22,070 nt of DNA from Alphaproteobacteria bacterium (lineage in GTDB: Bacteria > Pseudomonadota > Alphaproteobacteria > Rhodobacterales > Rhodobacteraceae): the NCBI GenBank assembly GCA_030425945.1, contig JAUHZL010000007.1, positions 1 through 22,070 on the forward strand, read 5' to 3'. Made by a program: the position numbers and the translations under genes. This document shows, in pieces, positions 16,404 through 22,070 of the stretch (the first letter of the stretch is position 1; every line of letters starts with the position of its first letter). The notes beneath the pieces are model-generated. The model was not told where the DNA came from. It worked only from the letters and a program-made list of their open reading frames with translations, and made no database searches.

Positions 16404-16913
16404 ATGTCGTTCAAGACCCTGTTCGCGGGCGCGCTGCTCGCCGCCCTTCTGCCCCTGACCGCCGCTGCCGATGCGATCACCGTGACCGATCCCTATGCCC
16501 GGGCCGCCAGCCCGGTGGCGATGTCCGGCGCGGCCTTCATGGAAATCACCAACACCGGCGACGCGCCCGACCGCCTTGTCGCCGCCCGCTCGGACCGCGC
16601 GCAGCGGGTCGAGTTGCATACCCACAAGGACATGGGCGACGGCGTGATGAAGATGATGGAGGTCGCCGAGGGCTGGGAGATCGCCCCCGGCGAGACGCTC
16701 TACCTCGCGCGCGGCGGCAACCACGTCATGCTGATGGGCCTGAACGGTCCGATGCAGCAGGACGAGAGCTTCGCCGTGACCCTCGTCTTCGAGAAGGCGG
16801 GCGAGATCGTCATCGATGTGCCGGTGGACCTGGAGCGCCAGCCGCAGATGGGCGGCATGAACCACGGGGACATGGGCCACGGGGCCATGAACCACGGCCA
16901 GATGAGCAACTGA
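16404..16913 (+). CDS. Periplasmic copper chaperone PCu(A)C
   Basis: A 169-aa periplasmic Cu(I) chaperone of the PCu(A)C family, which supplies copper to the CuA/CuB sites of cytochrome oxidases. The signal peptide is MSFKTLFAGALLAALLPLTAAADA. The Cu(I) motif H-X10-M-X21-H-X-M is satisfied by His74, Met85, His107 and Met109 (HKDMGDGVMKM, then GGNHVMLMG). The C-terminus carries a Met/His-rich tail (GMNHGDMGHGAMNHGQM, about residues 151-167), a likely extra copper-binding extension. GGAG at 16390-16393 precedes the start by ten bases. It is probably co-transcribed with the DUF2946-like gene and converges with the DMT gene at 16929. Confidence 0.95.
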   Translation: MSFKTLFAGALLAALLPLTAAADAITVTDPYARAASPVAMSGAAFMEITNTGDAPDRLVAARSDRAQRVELHTHKDMGDGVMKMMEVAEGWEIAPGETLYLARGGNHVMLMGLNGPMQQDESFAVTLVFEKAGEIVIDVPVDLERQPQMGGMNHGDMGHGAMNHGQMSN

Positions 16914-16928
16914 GACCCGGCGGGCGGC

Positions 16929-17372
16929 TCAGCGCCAGATCACCAGCGCTGCGCCGCCCGCCATCAGCGCCACGCCCGCCAGCGCCTGCAGCGTCACCGG
17001 GCGGGCCGCCAGTCCGAAGGCCCCGACCTGGTCGAAGACGAGGCTGGCCACCAGTTGCCCCGCGATCACCGCCACGATGTAGCCCGCCGCCCCGAGGCGC
17101 GGCACGCTGGCGATCGACAGGAGCACCACGCAGATCCCCAGGACGCCGCCGATCCAGACCCAGAGCGGCAGCGCGCGGACCTGCGCGGGCTTCGGCAGCG
17201 CGGTGCCGGTGCCGAGATGCAGCAGCACCAGGACCACGCTGGCCGTCGCGAAGGCCAGCAGCGTCGTGTTCAGCGGGTGGCTGAGGCCTTGGGTCATGCG
17301 GGTGTAGATCGGGCCCTGCGCGGCGATGATCGCCCCGGCCAGAAGCGCGAGAAGCGGCGGAACGAGGCTCAT
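16929..17372 (-). CDS. Small DMT transporter, DUF606/YdcZ family
   Basis: A 147-aa inner-membrane protein with about five transmembrane helices. It begins MSLVPPLLALLAGAIIAAQGPIY and continues with LSHPLNTTLLAFATASVVLVLL and LWVWIGGVLGICVVLLSIASVPRLG, the DUF606 (YdcZ) pattern; such half-size members probably act as dimers. Substrate unknown. The start ATG overlaps the GNAT stop as ATGA (17369-17372), so translation is coupled. It is the last gene of the XRE-GNAT-DMT run. Confidence 0.9.
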   Translation of the reverse strand: MSLVPPLLALLAGAIIAAQGPIYTRMTQGLSHPLNTTLLAFATASVVLVLLHLGTGTALPKPAQVRALPLWVWIGGVLGICVVLLSIASVPRLGAAGYIVAVIAGQLVASLVFDQVGAFGLAARPVTLQALAGVALMAGGAALVIWR

Positions 17373-17893
17373 GCCAGCACCTTGTAGAACAGCGTTGTCG
17401 ATTGCAGCGACCGGTCGACCGGGTGCTGGAAGAACTGCGGGATGCGCCCGGCCTCGATGAACCCGAGGCCGCGGTAGAGCGTCTCGGCCCCGTCCCCGGT
17501 CCAGGTGTCGAGGGTCAGCAGGGTCAGGCCGCGTGTGCGGGCCTCGGCCTCGAGCGCGGCCATCAGCCGGGTGGCGAGGCCCTGCCGCCGGGCGCGCGGA
17601 TGCACCAGCAGCTTGGTCACGTCGGCCCGGTGCGGCTGGTTCGGCTGCGTCGCGGGCGCGAGCATGACGCAGCCGACAAGGCTGGTGTCGTCCCGCGCCG
17701 CGAAGAGGATCAGCTTGCCGCTGCGCAGACCGGGCAGCGCGGCGTCGGTCCACCAGGCCTCGGCCTCCGACAGCGCGAAGGGCAGGACGAAGTTGACGCT
17801 GGCCCCGGCCTCGACCGCGGCGTGCATCAGGCGGGCGAGGTCCGGCAGGGCGGCTTCGGCCTCGGACGGGGACAGGCGGGCAAGGCGCGGCAT
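17369..17893 (-). CDS. GNAT-family N-acetyltransferase
   Basis: A 174-aa single-domain acetyltransferase. The acetyl-CoA pyrophosphate-binding motif A is VTKLLVHPRARRQGLATRLM, with Arg103-Gln104-Gly105-Leu106-Ala107 forming the Q/R-x-x-G-x-A/G loop. The C-terminal motif B region reads LYRGLGFIEAGRIPQFFQ, typical of the fold. Substrate unknown; similar proteins acetylate small amines, amino acids or antibiotics. The start at 17893 lies seven bases after the XRE stop, and its stop overlaps the DMT start by four bases. Confidence 0.93.
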   Translation of the reverse strand: MPRLARLSPSEAEAALPDLARLMHAAVEAGASVNFVLPFALSEAEAWWTDAALPGLRSGKLILFAARDDTSLVGCVMLAPATQPNQPHRADVTKLLVHPRARRQGLATRLMAALEAEARTRGLTLLTLDTWTGDGAETLYRGLGFIEAGRIPQFFQHPVDRSLQSTTLFYKVLA

Positions 17894-17900
17894 CGGGACC

Positions 17901-18485
17901 TCAGCAGAGAAACAGCAGGTAGGTGGCGCCCGTCCCGCGCCCGGTCTCGAACCGCGAGGGGCCGGTCAGGCGGTAGCGCAGGCAGTCCCCCGGGGTCAGG
18001 GCATGGCTGACCCCGTCCACGCTCAGCGTCAGCGCCCCGCCCTGCATCAGGAGGTGATGCGCCTGGCCCGGCACCGGGGGCGCATCGTAGGTCAGCGTGA
18101 TGCCCGGCGGCAGGTCGCAGGACAGCACCTCGCCCGGCACCCCGGGCAGTGGCGGCGAGACCTGTGTACGGGTGAAGCCGGTTTCCGGATCGCGCCAGCG
18201 CGGGCGGTCCTCGGCGGCGACCTTCGCGCCCGGGGCGGCCTCGGCCAGCGCCATCAGGTGCGACACGGTCAGGCCATGCGCCGCGCCGAGCCGGCGGAGA
18301 ACCTGTGCCGTGGGGCTGGTCGCACCGGTCTCGATCCGCGAGAGGGTGGCGCGCGGGATGCCGGAGCGCAGGGCGAGCGCGTCGAGCGACCAGCCCTGCG
18401 CCACCCGCAGGCTGCGCAGCCGGGCCGCGAGGCGGTCGGTCAGCGGATCGGACGTCTCGGGGTCGAGCGGCGCGGGCCGGGACAT
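17901..18485 (-). CDS. XRE-family regulator with C-terminal cupin domain
   Basis: A 194-aa transcription regulator. The helix-turn-helix spans about residues 17-78 (LAARLRSLRVAQGWSLDALA, then IPRATLSRIETGATSP with the recognition helix). A cupin sensor domain follows at about 110-194 (GITLTYDAPPVPGQAHHLLMQGGALTLSVDG), presumably binding a small effector. Proteins of this architecture usually repress or activate adjacent catabolic or transport genes. The start ATG at 18485 is four bases from a 35-bp dyad covering the promoter -10 and ribosome-binding region, so autoregulation is likely. GNAT and DMT genes follow in one operon. Confidence 0.94.
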   Translation of the reverse strand: MSRPAPLDPETSDPLTDRLAARLRSLRVAQGWSLDALALRSGIPRATLSRIETGATSPTAQVLRRLGAAHGLTVSHLMALAEAAPGAKVAAEDRPRWRDPETGFTRTQVSPPLPGVPGEVLSCDLPPGITLTYDAPPVPGQAHHLLMQGGALTLSVDGVSHALTPGDCLRYRLTGPSRFETGRGTGATYLLFLC

Positions 18486-18489
18486 GACA

Positions 18490-18524
18490 CTCTCATATTC
18501 GGGACCTTCTCCCGGATATGAGAG
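18490..18524. promoter_or_regulatory. 35-bp dyad operator of the XRE-cupin gene
   Basis: Arms CTCTCATATTCGGGA (18490-18504) and its inverse copy (18510-18524) match at 14 of 15 positions around a five-base centre CCTTC. The proximal arm contains the GAGAG that would serve as ribosome-binding site; the distal arm overlaps the candidate -10. The site lies where a repressor would block transcription of the gene for the DNA-binding protein itself. Confidence 0.75.
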
Positions 18525-18546
18525 GCCACGCCGCTACGTCCGTCAA
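18517..18546 (-). promoter_or_regulatory. Promoter of the XRE-GNAT-DMT operon
   Basis: On the minus strand TTGACG (18546-18541) is followed after 18 bases by CTCATA (18522-18517). The -35 hexamer contains the TGA stop codon of the aldolase gene. The -10 lies in the distal arm of the dyad. Confidence 0.5.
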
Positions 18547-19310
18547 GTCCCGGCGTCGAAGTCGTGGATGCCCTGCGCCACCGCCCGGGCGCCCTGCAGC
18601 ATCCACGCGTGTTCCGAGCCGACGAAGAACATGGTGAACCCGTGCGCCTGCCAGTCGGCGGCCTTGGCCACGTCGGGGGTGAAGGTGACGTAGGTCTTGC
18701 CGTGCTCCTGCGCGGCGCGGCCCACGGTTTCGACAGCCCGCATCAGGTCGTCGCTGCTCTGGTTGGCATGGCCATAGGCCACCGACAGGTCCGCAGGGCC
18801 GAGGAACAGCGCGTCGATCCCCGGCGTCGCGGCGATGGCGGCGGCGGCCTCGACCGCCTCGACGTCCTCGATCTGCGCGATGACGATGGTCTCGCGCTCG
18901 GACTGGGCGAGGACCTCGGACATCGAGCGGGTGGCGAACCCCGCCCAGCGCGTGGACCCGGCGAAGCCGCGCCCGCCCCGCCCGAAGCGCGCGGCCTTCG
19001 CCACGGCCGCGGCGGTGGCGGCATCGGTGACATGCGGGACCACGACCCCGGTCGCGCCCGCGTCTAGCGCCTGCAGGATGTCCTGCGGCAGGGACGACGG
19101 CACCCGGACGAGGATCGGGAAGTCCAGGGCCCGGGCCACGGCGAGACAGGAATCGAGCCGCGCGCGGTCGAAGGGGGCGTGTTCGGCGTCGAGGCAGAGG
19201 AAATCGAGGCCGGAGCGGGCGAGGACCTCGACCATCTCGACGGCGGGGGTCTTGACGAAGGTTCCGGCGAGCATCTCGCCGCGGGCCATGCGGGCACGGA
19301 GGTCGGGCAT
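18543..19310 (-). CDS. HpcH/HpaI-family aldolase
   Basis: A 255-aa class II metal-dependent aldolase of the HpcH/HpaI (2,4-dihydroxyhept-2-ene-1,7-dioate aldolase, citrate-lyase-beta-like) family, cleaving or forming a C-C bond with pyruvate. The family start is GTFVKTPAVEMVEVLARSG, followed by FLCLDAEHAPFD (DAEH at 41-44), Arg69 in ILVRVPS, Glu148 in IAQIEDVEAV, and Asp174 in FLGPADLSVAYG; Glu148 and Asp174 are the metal ligands by position. The natural substrate is unknown. The start at 19310 has AGGAG seven bases upstream; the in-frame 19382 start adds 24 unconserved residues. It is divergent from the exonuclease gene. The XRE-cupin gene, with its own promoter, lies just downstream. Confidence 0.94.
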   Translation of the reverse strand: MPDLRARMARGEMLAGTFVKTPAVEMVEVLARSGLDFLCLDAEHAPFDRARLDSCLAVARALDFPILVRVPSSLPQDILQALDAGATGVVVPHVTDAATAAAVAKAARFGRGGRGFAGSTRWAGFATRSMSEVLAQSERETIVIAQIEDVEAVEAAAAIAATPGIDALFLGPADLSVAYGHANQSSDDLMRAVETVGRAAQEHGKTYVTFTPDVAKAADWQAHGFTMFFVGSEHAWMLQGARAVAQGIHDFDAGT

Positions 19311-19354
19311 CAGGTCTCCTGAAAGCGGGCGGCCGGGGGGAAAGCCGCAGGTGA

Positions 19355-19364
19355 CGTGATCACG
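19355..19364. promoter_or_regulatory. Palindrome in the aldolase/exonuclease divergent region
   Basis: The perfect 10-bp palindrome CGTGATCACG lies in the 113-base gap between the divergent aldolase and exonuclease genes. It overlaps a possible aldolase -10 placed 17 bases from a TTGCAA. The palindrome is seen; regulatory use is speculation. Confidence 0.3.
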
Positions 19365-19423
19365 CGGCCGGTCCTTTTGCAAGCATGGCTGGACGCGGGC
19401 GCGCCACGGGCCATGATGGGGGC

Positions 19424-20455
19424 ATGGCGGTCCTGAGTTTCACGGAAGCGGGCATCTGGTGCGAGGCGGGCGATTTCCACATCGACCCCTGGCGGCCGGT
19501 GCCGCGCGCGCTGATCACCCATGGCCATGCCGACCACGCCCGGCCGGGCCACGGCGCCTACCTTGCCACCCATGCCGCGCTGCCGGTCCTGCGGCACCGG
19601 CTGGGCGACATCCGGGCCGAGGGCATCGCCTATGGCGAGGCGCGGCAGATCGGCGGCGCGACGGTCAGTTTCCACCCGGCCGGGCACGTGCCCGGCTCGG
19701 CGCAGATCCGCGTCGAGGTCGGCGGCGAGGTCTGGGTCGTCTCGGGGGACTACAAGACCGAACCGGACGGCCTCTGCGAGCCGTTCGAGCCGGTGCGCTG
19801 CCATGCCTTCATCAGCGAATGCACCTTCGGGCTGCCGGTGTTCCGCTGGGCCCCGCAGGCCGAGGTCGCAGGCGAGATCCGCGCGTGGTGGCAGGCCAAC
19901 GCGGCCGCCGGGCGGGTCAGCCTGCTGGGCGCCTATGCGCTGGGAAAGGCGCAGCGGCTGATGGCGGCGGTGGGGGACGGGCCGGGACCGATCCTGACAC
20001 ATGGCGCGGTCGAGGCCGTCACCGAGGTGCTGCGCGGACAGGGCTACGCTTTGCCGGCAACAGAGCTGGTGACGCCCGGGACCGACAAGGCGCGGCTGGC
20101 CGGGGCGCTGGTGATCGCGCCGCCCGCAGCCCTCGGCAGCGCGTGGTCGCGGCGGCTCGGGACGGTCTCGACCGGCTTCGCCTCGGGCTGGATGCGGATG
20201 CGCGGGGTGCGGCGGCGGCGGGGCGCGGACCGGGGTTTCGTGATGAGCGATCACGCCGACTGGGACGGGCTGAACGCCGCCATCGCGGCGACCGGGGCCG
20301 AGCGGGTGTTCGTGACCCATGGTTACACCAGCGTCTTCCGCCGCTGGCTGGAGAGCCGCGGCTATGACGCGCAGATCGTCGCGACCGAGTTCGAGGGCGA
20401 GAGCGTCGAGACCCCGGCGGCCGAGTCCGCGTCCGTGACGGAGGCGGAGACATGA
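19424..20455 (+). CDS. Ligase-associated DNA damage response exonuclease (MBL fold)
   Basis: A metallo-beta-lactamase-fold nuclease of 343 aa, of the type encoded beside ATP-dependent DNA ligases. The metal-binding motif is HGHADH (His33, His35, Asp37, His38), with further ligands His88 (HPAGHVPGS) and Asp109 (SGDYKTEPDG). Near the C-terminus, FVMSDHADW and VFVTHGYTSVF complete the beta-CASP-like signature. The start at 19424 (MAVLSFTEAGIWCEAG) is preceded by GATGGGGG; the in-frame ATG at 19385 adds an unconserved leader. Its stop overlaps the hydrolase start (ATGA, 20452-20455). The family belongs to Lhr-Lig-Exo-Pe repair gene clusters. Confidence 0.93.
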   Translation: MAVLSFTEAGIWCEAGDFHIDPWRPVPRALITHGHADHARPGHGAYLATHAALPVLRHRLGDIRAEGIAYGEARQIGGATVSFHPAGHVPGSAQIRVEVGGEVWVVSGDYKTEPDGLCEPFEPVRCHAFISECTFGLPVFRWAPQAEVAGEIRAWWQANAAAGRVSLLGAYALGKAQRLMAAVGDGPGPILTHGAVEAVTEVLRGQGYALPATELVTPGTDKARLAGALVIAPPAALGSAWSRRLGTVSTGFASGWMRMRGVRRRRGADRGFVMSDHADWDGLNAAIAATGAERVFVTHGYTSVFRRWLESRGYDAQIVATEFEGESVETPAAESASVTEAET

Positions 20456-21324
20456 GCGACTGGCGCGACCGGGCGGCCCTCTGGCGGGCGCGGTGGATCG
20501 AGAAACCGGTCCTCTGGGCCATCACAAGCCCGCGCCTGCTCCGGCTCCTCTTCGCGGCGACCGCGCCGGTCCGGGGCACCTGGCCCGCCGGGGTGACGCG
20601 GTCCCGCGCGACGCTCGGCGGACAGCCCTGCCTGCGCCTGACGCCGAAGGGCGCGCGCGGGCGGCTGCTCTACCTGCACGGCGGCGGCTTCGTGGTCGGC
20701 AGGCCGATCAGCCACGGACGGCTGGCGGCCCATGTCGCGGCGGCCAGCGGGCGGGAGGTCTGGCTGACCGACTACCGGCTCGCGCCCGAGCACCCGTTCC
20801 CGGCCGCGATCGACGACGCCGAGGCCGCCTATGCCGCCCTGTCGGCACGAGGTCCGGTGGCGGTGATGGGCGACAGTGCAGGCGGCGGGCTGGCCCTGTC
20901 GCTGCTGCACGCCTGTGGCCCGGACGCGCTGCCGGTCCCGGAGGCGCTGGTGCTGCTCTCGCCCGTCGCGGATCTCAGCGAGGGGCGCGGGTTCGGGCCG
21001 GACCAGCTCTTGCCGCACCGGTGGGCAGAGGCCTCGGTCCGCGCCTATGCCGGCGACCGCGTGCCCGACGGGCCGCGCTTCAACCCGCTCGCCGCGCCCT
21101 TCCCCGCCGCGCCGCCGACGCTGATCCAGCTGGCCACCGGCGAGGCGCTGGAGGGCGATGGCCATGCCGCCGCCGAGGCGCTGCGCGCCGCGGGGGCCGC
21201 GCCGGTCACGGTGGAGGCCACGCCCGACAGCTATCACGTCTGGCACATGGGCGCGGGGCGGATGCCGATGGCGGACCGCGCGGTGGCCCGGATCGGGGCC
21301 TTCCTTCGGGCGCACGGGGCATGA
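20452..21324 (+). CDS. Alpha/beta hydrolase, hormone-sensitive-lipase type
   Basis: A 290-aa alpha/beta hydrolase of the HSL (family IV) group. The oxyanion-hole motif HGGGF begins at His76, the nucleophile Ser142 lies in GDSAGGG, and the catalytic His262 in SYHVWHM. The acid should lie near GEALEGD but cannot be placed with certainty. There is no signal peptide, so it is probably cytoplasmic; the substrate is unknown, presumably a carboxyl ester. The gene is joined to both neighbours by ATGA overlaps (20452-20455 and 21321-21324), so it is translated as part of the exonuclease-ligase operon, an unexpected setting for an esterase. Confidence 0.92.
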   Translation: MSDWRDRAALWRARWIEKPVLWAITSPRLLRLLFAATAPVRGTWPAGVTRSRATLGGQPCLRLTPKGARGRLLYLHGGGFVVGRPISHGRLAAHVAAASGREVWLTDYRLAPEHPFPAAIDDAEAAYAALSARGPVAVMGDSAGGGLALSLLHACGPDALPVPEALVLLSPVADLSEGRGFGPDQLLPHRWAEASVRAYAGDRVPDGPRFNPLAAPFPAAPPTLIQLATGEALEGDGHAAAEALRAAGAAPVTVEATPDSYHVWHMGAGRMPMADRAVARIGAFLRAHGA

Positions 21325-22070
21325 AGCGTTTCGCCGCGCTCTACACCGCGCTCGACCAGAGCACGAAGACCACGACCAAGGTCGCGGCGCTGGAGGCCTA
21401 TTTCCGCGAGGCCCCCGACGCCGACCGGCTGTGGACCATCGCGCTCTTGTCCGGGCGGCGTCCGCGGCGGGGCGTGACGACGACGCAGCTGCGCGACTGG
21501 GCGGCCGACCTGGCGGGGTTGCCGCCGTGGCTCTTCGAGGACAGCTATGCCGTGGTGGGGGACCTCGCCGAGACCATCGCGCTGGTTCTGCCGGAGGGCG
21601 AGACGCCCGGGGGCGACACCCGCAGCCTGAGCGACTGGATCGCGGAGGTGAAGCGCCTCGCCGCCCTCGACGAGCCGGCCCGCAAAGCGGCGGTGCTGGC
21701 GGCCTGGGCCACCCTCGACCGCACCGGGCGCTTCGTCTTCAACAAGCTGATCACCGGCGGCTTCCGGGTCGGCGTCAGCCAGACGCTGATGACCCGCGCG
21801 CTGGCCCGCGCGACCGGGGTGCCCGAGCCGGAACTGGCGCACCGGCTGATGGGCGACTGGACGCCGGAGACCGTCAGCTTCGAAAGCCTCGTGCTGACCC
21901 GCGACCCGGAAGCGGACCTGTCGAAACCCTATCCGTTCTGCCTCGCCTACCAGGTCGAGGAGGGGGTGCAGGCGCTGGGTCCGCCCGCCGACTGGCTGGC
22001 CGAGTGGAAATGGGACGGCATCCGGGGGCAGGTGATCCTGCGCGGCGGGCAGCATTTCGTCTGGTCGCGC
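21321..22070 (+). CDS. ATP-dependent DNA ligase, 5' part (continues beyond the window)
   Basis: An open frame of 250 codons from the ATG at 21321 runs off the right edge. It begins MKRFAALYTALDQSTKTTTK, an N-terminal DNA-binding domain typical of the cisplatin-damage-response/ligase-associated group, with FNKLITGGFRVGVSQTLMTRALA in the middle. The adenylation motif KWDGIR is present with the nucleophilic Lys230 (AAA at 22008-22010), so the catalytic core has just begun; the rest of the ligase and any helicase and phosphoesterase genes lie outside. The start overlaps the hydrolase stop by ATGA, indicating translational coupling. Confidence 0.93.
   Translation, partial: MKRFAALYTALDQSTKTTTKVAALEAYFREAPDADRLWTIALLSGRRPRRGVTTTQLRDWAADLAGLPPWLFEDSYAVVGDLAETIALVLPEGETPGGDTRSLSDWIAEVKRLAALDEPARKAAVLAAWATLDRTGRFVFNKLITGGFRVGVSQTLMTRALARATGVPEPELAHRLMGDWTPETVSFESLVLTRDPEADLSKPYPFCLAYQVEEGVQALGPPADWLAEWKWDGIRGQVILRGGQHFVWSR

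Overview
The window looks like chromosomal DNA of a high-G+C alphaproteobacterium, most likely Rhodobacterales (Paracoccaceae/Roseobacter type). The basis is recognition of protein sequences (L28, ArgD, ArgF, MeaB, HrpB, DUF2161, XRE-cupin), the strong GC bias at third codon positions, and CTTGAC-type -35 elements. No species is claimed. The exception is roughly the first 560 bases, which are close to 50% G+C by hand counts of sample lines and look compositionally foreign.

Layout, left to right. (1) 1-614: an AT-richer flank with the 5' part of a secreted-protein ORF leaving the left edge and several small inverted repeats. (2) 615-2414: lepA (minus). Divergent from it is a two-gene, probably iron-responsive unit: a Tat-exported helical protein and a PiuC-type Fe(II)/2OG hydroxylase, with a 17-bp dyad at the promoter. 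(3) 3999-4589: an unrecognised membrane protein. (4) 4928-7100: argD-argF, arginine biosynthesis, with a GC hairpin between the genes and a very large hairpin after argF. (5) 7167-8230: a VOC protein and a small exported protein. (6) 8237-12253 (minus): DUF3108 protein, YdcF-like protein and the helicase HrpB. (7) 12384-14340: meaB and an EamA transporter. (8) 14286-15427 (minus): a DUF2161 PD-(D/E)XK protein coupled to a PNPOx-like protein. (9) 15607-16913: rpmB with a textbook terminator, then a copper-handling pair (DUF2946-like protein and PCu(A)C chaperone). (10) 16929-19310 (minus): an HpcH/HpaI aldolase, then an XRE-cupin regulator, GNAT acetyltransferase and small DMT transporter. (11) 19424-22070: the start of a ligase-associated DNA repair operon (exonuclease, alpha/beta hydrolase, ATP-dependent DNA ligase), cut by the window end.

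Most of the window is housekeeping or ordinary accessory metabolism. The most interesting points are: a 35-bp near-perfect dyad covering the -10 to ribosome-binding region of the XRE-cupin gene, whose -35 element contains the stop codon of the preceding aldolase gene; the hormone-sensitive-lipase-type hydrolase inserted with ATGA overlaps on both sides in a DNA repair operon; the 17-bp operator-like dyad in front of the Tat-protein/piuC pair; and the foreign-looking left flank. No mobile element, CRISPR array, tRNA or rRNA was recognised.
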